From Actinomycetes bacterium (lineage in GTDB: Bacteria; Actinomycetota; Acidimicrobiia; Acidimicrobiales; Palsa-688), in contig JAKAWM010000205.1 of assembly GCA_021827285.1 (NCBI GenBank), positions 1 to 5,697 of the forward strand: DNA of 5,697 bases, given 5' to 3'. The notes under the pieces were generated by a model that worked only from the letters and a program-made list of their open reading frames with translations, was not told the DNA's origin and made no database searches. The position numbers and the translations under genes were made by a program. This document shows, piece after piece, positions 1 to 4,957 of this stretch. Each line of letters starts with the position of its first letter. Position 1 is the stretch's first letter.

Positions 1-528
1 GCCGGCGGCGTTGCCGTCATCCGTGTTGGCGCCGCCACCGAGGTCGAGCTCAAGGAAAAAAAGCACCGTATCGAAGACGCCGTCTCGGCCACCAAAGCTG
101 CCATCGAAGAAGGCGTCGTCCCTGGTGGCGGCTTGGCTCTCCTGCGCAGCCGGGCGGCCGTGGACAAGCTGGCCAAGTCACTGGAGGGCGACGAAGCCAC
201 CGGTGCTCATATCGTGAGCAAGGCCCTCTCCGAACCGATGTACTGGATCGCCGCCAACGCCGGCCACGAAGGCTCCGTGGTCATCGAACAGGCCCTGCAC
301 GAGTCGGGCAATGTAGGTCTGAACGCCGCCTCTGGCGAGTTCGAGGACTTGTTCAAGGCGGGCGTGATAGATCCGGCCAAGGTGACCCGGTCGGCCCTTC
401 AAAATGCGGCTTCGGTCGCTGCGCTCCTACTTACAACCGAAGTGTCTGTGGCCGACAAGCCGGAGGAGAAGACAGCCTCTGCCGGCGCTGGCGCGGGTGC
501 AGGCGCACCCGGTATGGGGATGATGTAG
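1..528 (+). CDS. groEL: GroEL chaperonin (Hsp60), C-terminal part, 5' end outside window
   Basis: Open from base 1 in frame 1 and ending in TAG, this encodes the last 175 residues of a protein usually about 540 long. GroEL forms the double-ring ATP-driven folding chamber in the cytoplasm, capped by GroES. The visible part begins at the apical/intermediate boundary (AGGVAVIRVGAATEVE) and runs through the C-terminal equatorial domain. By alignment from memory to E. coli GroEL, the catalytic Asp398 equivalent is residue 26 (RIEDAV), the nucleotide-contacting glycines are at 42-44 (VVPGGG), and the Asp495 equivalent is residue 124 (IDPAKVTRSAL). All are intact, so the protein should be a working ATPase. 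The tail is an Ala/Gly repeat ending PGMGMM rather than a long GGM repeat, and it is not the His-rich tail of actinobacterial GroEL1. Whether a groES gene lies upstream cannot be seen. Family assignment is very secure; the paralogue is not determined. Confidence 0.97.
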   Translation, partial: AGGVAVIRVGAATEVELKEKKHRIEDAVSATKAAIEEGVVPGGGLALLRSRAAVDKLAKSLEGDEATGAHIVSKALSEPMYWIAANAGHEGSVVIEQALHESGNVGLNAASGEFEDLFKAGVIDPAKVTRSALQNAASVAALLLTTEVSVADKPEEKTASAGAGAGAGAPGMGMM

Positions 529-554
529 ACGGGCTGGTCCATCAGCCTTCGAGA

Positions 555-599
555 GAGCCGCAGGCTCGGGTGCAGCAGAGAACCGGGCCTGCGGGGCTC
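555..599 (+). terminator. GC-rich hairpin after groEL, possible terminator without U-tract
   Basis: The arm at 555-569 pairs with 583-599 around a 13-base loop. GAGCC pairs with GGCTC and GCAGGC with GCCTGC, a GG bulge lies at 593-594, and four more pairs (one a T-G wobble) close the loop. It starts 26 bases after the groEL stop, where a terminator would be expected. No run of T follows, so it may be a U-less actinobacterial terminator, a 3'-end stabilising structure, or a chance GC-rich fold. Confidence 0.5.
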
Positions 600-615
600 G
601 AACCGGCCACGCCCC

Positions 616-621
616 TAAGTT
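616..621 (+). promoter_or_regulatory. Possible -10 box (TAAGTT) for the LCP gene
   Basis: TAAGTT fits the actinobacterial TANNNT -10 pattern and lies in the only AT-rich patch of the groEL-LCP gap. Using the usual 6-base spacing, transcription would begin near 628, giving a leader of about 5 bases before the GTG at 633. This agrees with the absence of a Shine-Dalgarno sequence. No clear -35 element is seen, and a second overlapping match (TAACCT, 624-629) lies too close to the start codon. Weak evidence. Confidence 0.3.
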
Positions 622-632
622 GTTAACCTGCC

Positions 633-2321
633 GTGAGCCAAATCCCGCCCAAGCACCTGCGCTCGTCTGCCGAGGGGCCTGACCAGACTAAGCCCATCAA
701 ACTTCCCCGTCCCCCGGAGCCGTCCCGCCCGGCCCGAGGGCGGTGGTCGAGGCGCGCCCTGGTCAGCGCCAATGTGATCGTGGCCATCTGCATCGTGGTC
801 ATGGCCTCCGCCTATGGCTACGTGCGTTACCGCCTCGACTCGATCCGCACCGTCCCGGGCCGAGACCTGACTCCCACGTCAGCCCAGCCCAACGGCCTGC
901 CCGCCGGTTCCGGAGGGCTGCAGCCCGAGAACATCCTGCTCATCGGCAACGAGACCCGTCTCGGTTTGACACCCGCAGAGCAGAAGCAGTTCGGCTCGTC
1001 TCTTATCTATACGGGCCAGTTGGCCGACATCATGATGGTCCTCCACCTGGACCCGGTGAGCCGCACGGCGTCGATAATTTCGATCCCGCGTGACCTCTTC
1101 GCCCCGATGCCGTCGGGCAGCCCCGTCGGCGCTTACCAGAAGATAGACGCGGCTCTGAACGACGGGACCAACGGCCCCGACAACCTGGTCAAGGCCATCC
1201 AGGATGACCTGGGCATACCCATCAACCACTTCATCGAGCTCAACTTCAACGGCTTCATAAACAGCGTTAACGCTCTCGGCGGGATAAACGTCTACTTCCC
1301 CCGCCCGGTGTTCGACGCCGAGTCGTTGCTTTATGTACCCACGCCGGGATGTCACCACTTGAACGGTGCCCAGGCCCTGGCCCTGGTGCGTGCCCGCCAC
1401 TTGCAGTACGAGCCGAAGGGCGTGAACGAGCCGCATTACAACTGGCCCTACGACCCGGAGTCCGACCTGGCCCGGATCGTCCGCACACATACGTTCATGA
1501 AGATCGTGGCCGATACGGCCAAGTCCAAGGGCCTGACAAACCCAATAACGGCCAACAATTTCATCGGGGCAGTCATCGGGCAGATGACAGTGGACCCGGG
1601 CCTCAAGGGGCAGTTGCTTTCCCTCGTACTGCACTACCGCCACCTCGATCCTGGGAGCATTCCGGAAACAACGCTGCCGGTTGCGCCGCTCTACGGCAAC
1701 TACTCCTACGACTACGCAGGGATCCAGATGGGGGCGGTCGAGTTCCCCGTCCAGCCCCTGGACAACCAAGTCATAGCCGCTTGGGACCATCACGCCCTGC
1801 CCCAGCCGGTAGCCCCCAAAGCCGTGCAAGTCGTAAGCATTACGGGCAGCTATGACGCCGCCCTGACCGCTGGCCAGGAACTTTCCCGCGCCGGCCTGCA
1901 CGTCGTGAGTGAAACCGCCGGGTCTGTGCCCGCCAGCCAGAGCGTGACCCTGGTGGACTATCCCCCCCACCACCAGGGCCAGGCCGTCTACGTTATGCAG
2001 CACCTGTCGGGGGCAGTGATGATGCAGCTTGACCCATCTCTCCCGGCGGGCACCATCCAAGTCGAGCTGGGTTCGACGGTGAGCGTAACCGGGGCCCACC
2101 AGCCAGCCAGTGCCACGAGTTCAACCTCAGTCCCGGGCTCGTCAACAACTACCTCGCTTCCGACGACCACCTCGGCCTCCTCTACTACCTCGTCCTCCAC
2201 GACTACGGCCCCCCCGACGAGCACCAGTGGCCGGACAACGACCACGGTCCCGACCCCGGGCGGCGTGGCCCCCAATTCGGCTGCCGACCAGTTGCAGCCC
2301 TGGGACCCCCGGGCCTGTTGA
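633..2321 (+). CDS. LytR-CpsA-Psr (LCP) family cell-wall polymer ligase with LytR_C domain
   Basis: LCP proteins sit in the cytoplasmic membrane and transfer undecaprenyl-phosphate-linked glycopolymers to peptidoglycan on the outer face. The 562-residue product has a basic, proline-rich cytoplasmic N-terminus (1-41), one membrane helix (about 43-64, after RGRWSRR), an LCP domain (about 98-335), a linker, a LytR_C domain (about 397-481) and a Ser/Thr-rich tail (about 489-540). LCP landmarks are NILLIGNETR (100-109), AD at 131-132, SIPRD (150-154), the QKID lysine at 170, the FNGFINSVNALGGINV stretch (205-220), PGCHHLNGAQALALVRARH (238-256) and SDLARIVRTH (277-286). The arginines thought to bind the pyrophosphate head (153, 253, 255) are present. 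Two family positions differ: GxDxR reads GNETR, and the usual RQQ after the RIxR motif reads RTH. The GTG start has no ribosome binding site but gives a sensible N-terminus. The polymer transferred cannot be told from sequence. Confidence 0.93.
   Translation: MSQIPPKHLRSSAEGPDQTKPIKLPRPPEPSRPARGRWSRRALVSANVIVAICIVVMASAYGYVRYRLDSIRTVPGRDLTPTSAQPNGLPAGSGGLQPENILLIGNETRLGLTPAEQKQFGSSLIYTGQLADIMMVLHLDPVSRTASIISIPRDLFAPMPSGSPVGAYQKIDAALNDGTNGPDNLVKAIQDDLGIPINHFIELNFNGFINSVNALGGINVYFPRPVFDAESLLYVPTPGCHHLNGAQALALVRARHLQYEPKGVNEPHYNWPYDPESDLARIVRTHTFMKIVADTAKSKGLTNPITANNFIGAVIGQMTVDPGLKGQLLSLVLHYRHLDPGSIPETTLPVAPLYGNYSYDYAGIQMGAVEFPVQPLDNQVIAAWDHHALPQPVAPKAVQVVSITGSYDAALTAGQELSRAGLHVVSETAGSVPASQSVTLVDYPPHHQGQAVYVMQHLSGAVMMQLDPSLPAGTIQVELGSTVSVTGAHQPASATSSTSVPGSSTTTSLPTTTSASSTTSSSTTTAPPTSTSGRTTTTVPTPGGVAPNSAADQLQPWDPRAC
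2097..2252 (+). repeat. Ser/Thr/Pro-rich low-complexity tail of the LCP protein
   Basis: Codons 489-540 of the LCP gene are almost all Ser, Thr, Pro, Ala and Gly, with repeated TTT/STT runs built on acc, acg and tcc codons. The tract follows the LytR_C domain and would lie outside the membrane. Such tracts often act as flexible wall-spanning linkers and in actinobacteria can be O-glycosylated; that role is inference here. The tail then ends in a short non-repetitive segment (QLQPWDPRAC). Confidence 0.75.
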
Positions 2322-2332
2322 GCCGGCGCTGG

Positions 2333-2338
2333 TAGGCT
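2333..2338 (+). promoter_or_regulatory. Candidate leaderless -10 box (TAGGCT) for the 69-residue protein
   Basis: TAGGCT matches TANNNT, with its last T eight bases before the A of the ATG at 2346. At normal -10 spacing, transcription would begin at or one base before that A, giving a leaderless mRNA. The GGTAGG stretch at 2331-2336 overlaps it and could instead be read as a poor ribosome binding site. No clear -35 element is present. Confidence 0.35.
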
Positions 2339-2345
2339 TGGCCCG

Positions 2346-2555
2346 ATGGACAGGCCCACCCCCGACGCAGTCAAGCTCCTGGCTGCCTGGATGGAGTGGG
2401 AGAGGGGTGATGTCACCCCCGGCCGGGTTATGGCCAACTTGAAGACTGGAGGGCTGCGCGACCTCTTGGAAGGCCTCGCCGCTGGCTCAACGGACAGGGC
2501 CCCTGGCCCGCCGGCCCAGGGTGAGCAGGCCGCGTCTTGGACGCCCATCACCTGA
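2346..2555 (+). CDS. Small hypothetical protein (69 aa), acidic helical N-terminal half
   Basis: I do not assign a function. The first 45 residues look like a compact helical unit: PTPDAVKLLAAWMEWERGD, then a TPGRVMANLKTGG turn, then LRDLLEGLAAG. It has a Trp/Glu-rich centre and a regular leucine pattern. The last 24 residues are Ala/Pro/Gly-rich and probably disordered. There is no signal peptide, membrane helix or cysteine pair. The ATG start is supported by the TANNNT box just upstream and by amino-acid composition typical of a folded helical protein rather than a translated shadow. It begins 24 bases after the LCP stop and its 3' end overlaps the longest form of the Nudix gene by 19 bases, so the two may be translationally coupled. 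I have an impression of similar short proteins in other actinobacteria but cannot confirm it here. Confidence 0.68.
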   Translation: MDRPTPDAVKLLAAWMEWERGDVTPGRVMANLKTGGLRDLLEGLAAGSTDRAPGPPAQGEQAASWTPIT

Positions 2556-3301
2556 GCCGTCCGGCTGACGGCTCGCCGCCCATACCCCGACCCCCGGGTG
2601 CCCGAGAAGGGCAACCGCCAACTTGGTACCGCCTGGCCGTTATCCGGCGTTCTGGCATCACGGTGGGCGAAGTGAAGCATGCGCTGCACGCCCGGCCCGC
2701 GCAAGGCCAAGCTCCGGCAGGCACCTCGCCCCTCGAGCTGCCTCCGTCGCGCCGTAACGAGCCCGCGGCCGTCCTGTGCCTGATGTTCGACCATGTCGGG
2801 GAGGCGAACGTGGTCTTGACCCGCCGGTCCCACCAGCTCCGTGAGCACCGAGGGCAGGTCGCCTTTCCGGGAGGCCGACTCCTGCCTGGCGAAGCGCCTT
2901 TGCAAGCTGCCCTGAGGGAAGCTCACGAGGAGGTCCGGCTCGACCCGGCGGCTGTGGAGGTCTTCGGCCAGCTCACGCCCCTGACCACCATGGGCGCGAG
3001 CGCCTTGGTCCATTGTTTCGTCGGTGCCACGTCCGGGCCTACCGGCCTGGTGGCCAGCGCTGGCGAAGTAGACAGGGTCTTCTGGGTGCCCCTGGCCGAG
3101 CTGGCGTCCGACGGTGTCTACCACGAAGAGCTCTGGCCAGACGGAGGTGCAGCCCAGCTAACGCCCTCGTCGCCAGAAGGGGACGCGGGACGTTACCGCG
3201 CCGTGCCCTTTTTCCACGTTCAGGGGGAGGTCGTGTGGGGAGCCACGGGCCGCCTGCTGGCCGAACTGCTCGATGTTGTGCTCGGTGCCCGGGAGGGGTG
3301 A
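2537..3301 (+). CDS. Nudix hydrolase, CoA pyrophosphatase type (NUDT7/8-like)
   Basis: Members of this Nudix subfamily hydrolyse coenzyme A or acyl-CoA to 3',5'-ADP and (acyl-)phosphopantetheine using divalent metal. The 254-residue reading shows the CoA-specific motif at 93-113 (LTRRSHQLREHRGQVAFPGG), matching LLTxR[SA]x3Rx3Gx3FPGG. It leads directly into the Nudix box at 113-135: G113, E119, R127-E128 and E131-E132 are all present. The last box Gly is Arg134 (EEVRL instead of EExGL). Family-typical later segments are GEVDRVFWVPLAEL (176-189) and VVWGATGRLLAELL (232-245). The start is uncertain. TTG 2537 overlaps the preceding gene and gives a 40-residue proline-rich extension with weaker codon bias; GTG 2663 (residue 43) or GTG 2672 (residue 46) would start just before the conserved domain. 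None has a clear ribosome binding site. The domain call is firm; the substrate is inferred from the motif. Confidence 0.9.
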   Translation: MDAHHLSRPADGSPPIPRPPGAREGQPPTWYRLAVIRRSGITVGEVKHALHARPAQGQAPAGTSPLELPPSRRNEPAAVLCLMFDHVGEANVVLTRRSHQLREHRGQVAFPGGRLLPGEAPLQAALREAHEEVRLDPAAVEVFGQLTPLTTMGASALVHCFVGATSGPTGLVASAGEVDRVFWVPLAELASDGVYHEELWPDGGAAQLTPSSPEGDAGRYRAVPFFHVQGEVVWGATGRLLAELLDVVLGAREG

Positions 3302-3318
3302 GCCGTCCTTGGGGGTGT

Positions 3319-3332
3319 TACCCGGGTACGAT
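3319..3332 (+). promoter_or_regulatory. Candidate promoter of the zinc-ribbon gene: palindrome TACCCGGGTA overlapping -10 box TACGAT
   Basis: TACGAT at 3327-3332 fits TANNNT and lies 8 bases before the ATG at 3341, which would give a leaderless or nearly leaderless transcript. A perfect 10-base palindrome, TACCCGGGTA (3319-3328), overlaps its first two bases and could be a repressor half-pair site, though palindromes this short occur by chance. GAAAGGG (3333-3339) also offers a purine-rich ribosome binding site, but it is only one base from the ATG. No -35 element is evident. Confidence 0.35.
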
Positions 3333-3340
3333 GAAAGGGC

Positions 3341-3670
3341 ATGATTTGCCCCCGCTGCGGGATCATCAACCTCCCTGAGCGTCAAACGTGTGCCCGGTGC
3401 TCGGGCTCTTTAGCCCGGCCCCCGGGCCGGGAGGAGAGGTCCATGCCCCCGCTCGTCCCGCTTACCCGGCGAGCCGAACTGGCCCAGGGCGATGGGGCGG
3501 GGGGGCCCCGTCCGCCCCAGCGGGGTCTCCAGGAGAGCAAAGACTTCTACGTGCTGGCATCGGAGCGTAGCGGGCAGCCGCAGCCCCCCAGCCGAGCCGC
3601 TGCGGAGCAGCCAGCCGCGGCGGACGAACGTAGCGCGGCAAGTTTGATCATCGGCCTATCCGGCGCCTGA
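3341..3670 (+). CDS. Small zinc-ribbon protein with disordered tail (109 aa), function unknown
   Basis: The N-terminus holds two CxxC knuckles, C3-PR-C6 and C17-AR-C20, separated by ten residues (GIINLPERQT). This is a minimal zinc ribbon of the kind predicted to bind one Zn ion by four cysteines. The remaining 85 or so residues are rich in Pro, Arg, Ala, Glu and Gln and look disordered, apart from a short possible helix or strand at LQESKDFYVLASERS and a hydrophobic end (SLIIGLSGA). No membrane helix or catalytic motif is seen. Such proteins may act as adaptor or nucleic-acid-binding factors, or be zinc-ribbon heads whose partner domain is elsewhere; I cannot choose. It lies 39 bases after the Nudix gene and 94 bases before guaB3. 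A G7 run inside the gene (3499-3505 region) is a possible sequencing-error site, but the frame after it keeps a coding-like codon pattern. Confidence 0.7.
   Translation: MICPRCGIINLPERQTCARCSGSLARPPGREERSMPPLVPLTRRAELAQGDGAGGPRPPQRGLQESKDFYVLASERSGQPQPPSRAAAEQPAAADERSAASLIIGLSGA
3494..3518 (+). repeat. Inverted repeat GGGGCGG / CCGCCCC inside the zinc-ribbon gene
   Basis: GGGGCGG (3494-3500) is the perfect reverse complement of CCGCCCC (3512-3518), and the 11-base loop itself contains GGGG and CCCC. It encodes the Gly/Pro-rich low-complexity stretch GAGGPRPP, so it may simply reflect high GC content. It could stall polymerases or sequencing chemistry. Confidence 0.5.
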
Positions 3671-3693
3671 ACCGGCGACCTCGCGGCTGCGAT

Positions 3694-3709
3694 GAGGCCG
3701 GCCCGCCTC
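3694..3709 (+). terminator. Small hairpin in the zinc-ribbon/guaB3 gap, weak terminator candidate
   Basis: GAGGC (3694-3698) pairs with GCCTC (3705-3709) around a six-base loop, 24 bases after the zinc-ribbon stop. It is short and has no T-run after it, so termination is only a possibility. The remainder of the 94-base gap holds the guaB3 ribosome binding site and a possible -10 box. Confidence 0.22.
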
Positions 3710-3710
3710 C

Positions 3711-3716
3711 TAGACT
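3711..3716 (+). promoter_or_regulatory. Possible -10 box (TAGACT) for guaB3
   Basis: TAGACT fits TANNNT and sits just after the small hairpin. It would place transcription start near 3723 and give a leader of about 42 bases carrying the ribosome binding site. No TTGACA-like -35 is found at 16-18 bases upstream, so this is tentative. Confidence 0.25.
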
Positions 3717-3750
3717 TGAGCCTTCAACGAGTACCAACGGGCGCATGAGA

Positions 3751-3757
3751 GGGAGGG
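3751..3757 (+). promoter_or_regulatory. Ribosome binding site of guaB3 (GGGAGGG)
   Basis: GGGAGGG ends seven bases before the GTG at 3765, an ideal spacing. It is the only strong Shine-Dalgarno sequence in the window and it fixes the guaB3 start at this GTG. An upstream ATG at 3745 is out of frame. Confidence 0.8.
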
Positions 3758-3764
3758 CCAACAG

Positions 3765-4925
3765 GTGGAGATCGAGATCGGCAAGGGCAAGTCTGGGCGC
3801 AGGGCGTACGGCTTCGACGACATCGCAATCGTCCCCAGCCGGCGGACCAGGGACCCAGAGGACGTGGATATTTCCTGGGAGATCGACGCCTTTCGCTTCG
3901 AGTTGCCCTTGATGGGGGCGGCTATGGACGGCGTGATCAGCCCGGCCACGGCGATCGAGATCGGCCAGCTCGGCGGGGTTGGGGTGCTCAACTTGGAGGG
4001 CCTGTGGACGCGGTATGAGGATCCCGAGCCATATCTAGAAGAGATCGCGCACCTGGCGCCGGACAAAGCAACCGCCCGGATGCAGCAGGTCTATTCGGAG
4101 CCCATCAAGTCTGAACTGATCGGCGAGCGTATCCGCGAGATCAAGGCTGCCGGCGTGGTGGCCTGCGCCTCGCTAACGCCCCAGCGCACGGCCCAGTACG
4201 CCAAGGCCCTTGTTGAGGCCGATCTCGATCTGTTCGTGGTCCAGGGCACGGTGGTGTCAGCTGAGCACGTCTCCAAGACGGTCGAGCCTCTTAACCTGAA
4301 GCGCTTCATACGCGAGTTCGAGATCCCGGTTGTCGTGGGTGGGTGCGCCTCGTACCAGGCCGCGCTCCACCTGATGCGCACCGGGGCAGTCGGGGTGCTC
4401 GTGGGAGTAGGGCCTGGTCACGCCTGCACCACCCGGGGCGTGCTAGGCATCGGTGTCCCCCAAGCCACCGCCATTGCCGACGCCCGCGCGGCCCGTGCCC
4501 AGCACCTGGACGAGACGGGCGTGTACGTCCACGTGATCGCCGACGGCGGCATGGCCACAGGGGGAGATGTTGCCAAGGCCATCGTTTGCGGCGCCGATGC
4601 GGTCATGCTCGGTTCGCCGTTGGCTGCCGCCTCCGAAGCACCGGGTCGGGGTTACCACTGGGGGATGGCAACCTTCCACCCGACCTTGCCCAGGGGAGCG
4701 CGGGTGAAGACGGACATGAGAGGCACCCTCCGCGAGATCCTGGTGGGCCCGGCCCACGAGAACGACGGCCGCCTGAACCTCTTCGGGGCGTTGCGGACTT
4801 CCATGGCGACCTGCGGTTATGGGACGGTTAAGGAGTTCCAGAAGGCTGAGGTCATGGTTGCTCCCGCGCTGCAGACCGAGGGCAAGTCTCTCCAGCGGTC
4901 CCAGGGCGTGGGAATGGGGGCCTGA
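3765..4925 (+). CDS. guaB3: GuaB3 family IMP dehydrogenase-related protein
   Basis: This 386-residue protein has the IMP dehydrogenase/GMP reductase (beta/alpha)8 barrel without the CBS pair found in classical GuaB. That matches the actinobacterial and cyanobacterial GuaB3 family in length and features. Seen motifs: YGFDDIAIVPS near the N-terminus (15-25), LPLMGAAMDGV (47-57), the active-site loop GVGPGHACTTR (214-224) with catalytic Cys221 followed by GVPQATAI, and the phosphate-binding IADGGMATGGDVAKAI (258-273) and ADAVMLGS (277-284). After EAPGRGYHWG (291-300) the sequence goes quickly to PRGARVKTDMRGTL, so the long mobile flap of IMPDH, with its Arg-Tyr dyad, is short or altered. In purine metabolism the family acts on IMP/GMP with a nicotinamide cofactor; I recall IMPDH activity reported for a cyanobacterial member, but activity here is inferred. 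In many actinobacteria guaB3 follows guaB2, which is not seen in this window. GTG start chosen from the strong ribosome binding site. Confidence 0.93.
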   Translation: MEIEIGKGKSGRRAYGFDDIAIVPSRRTRDPEDVDISWEIDAFRFELPLMGAAMDGVISPATAIEIGQLGGVGVLNLEGLWTRYEDPEPYLEEIAHLAPDKATARMQQVYSEPIKSELIGERIREIKAAGVVACASLTPQRTAQYAKALVEADLDLFVVQGTVVSAEHVSKTVEPLNLKRFIREFEIPVVVGGCASYQAALHLMRTGAVGVLVGVGPGHACTTRGVLGIGVPQATAIADARAARAQHLDETGVYVHVIADGGMATGGDVAKAIVCGADAVMLGSPLAAASEAPGRGYHWGMATFHPTLPRGARVKTDMRGTLREILVGPAHENDGRLNLFGALRTSMATCGYGTVKEFQKAEVMVAPALQTEGKSLQRSQGVGMGA

Positions 4926-4957
4926 GAAATCCTTCTTCGCCGCGCCCCCGTGAGATA

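Noticed and set aside
1349..1855. 168-codon plus-strand frame inside the LCP gene
   Set aside because: Pro/Arg/Gly-rich frame-shifted reading of the LCP domain; no domain and no ribosome binding site.
879..2099. 406-codon open frame on the minus strand across the LCP gene
   Set aside because: It is antisense to a confidently identified LCP protein, shows no recognisable domain, and is explained by the lack of stop codons in high-GC DNA.
1988..3124. 378-codon minus-strand open frame across the LCP end, the small gene and the Nudix gene
   Set aside because: It spans three plus-strand genes, and its composition is low-complexity Val/Glu opposite the Ser/Thr tail and otherwise Arg/Gly/Ala-rich with no motif.
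3331..3378. ATG at 3331 as start of a short peptide before the zinc-ribbon gene
   Set aside because: Out of frame with the zinc ribbon, only 15 codons long, and shows no features.
4343..4831. 162-codon plus-strand frame inside guaB3
   Set aside because: Arg/His/Pro-rich shadow of the GuaB3 catalytic region.
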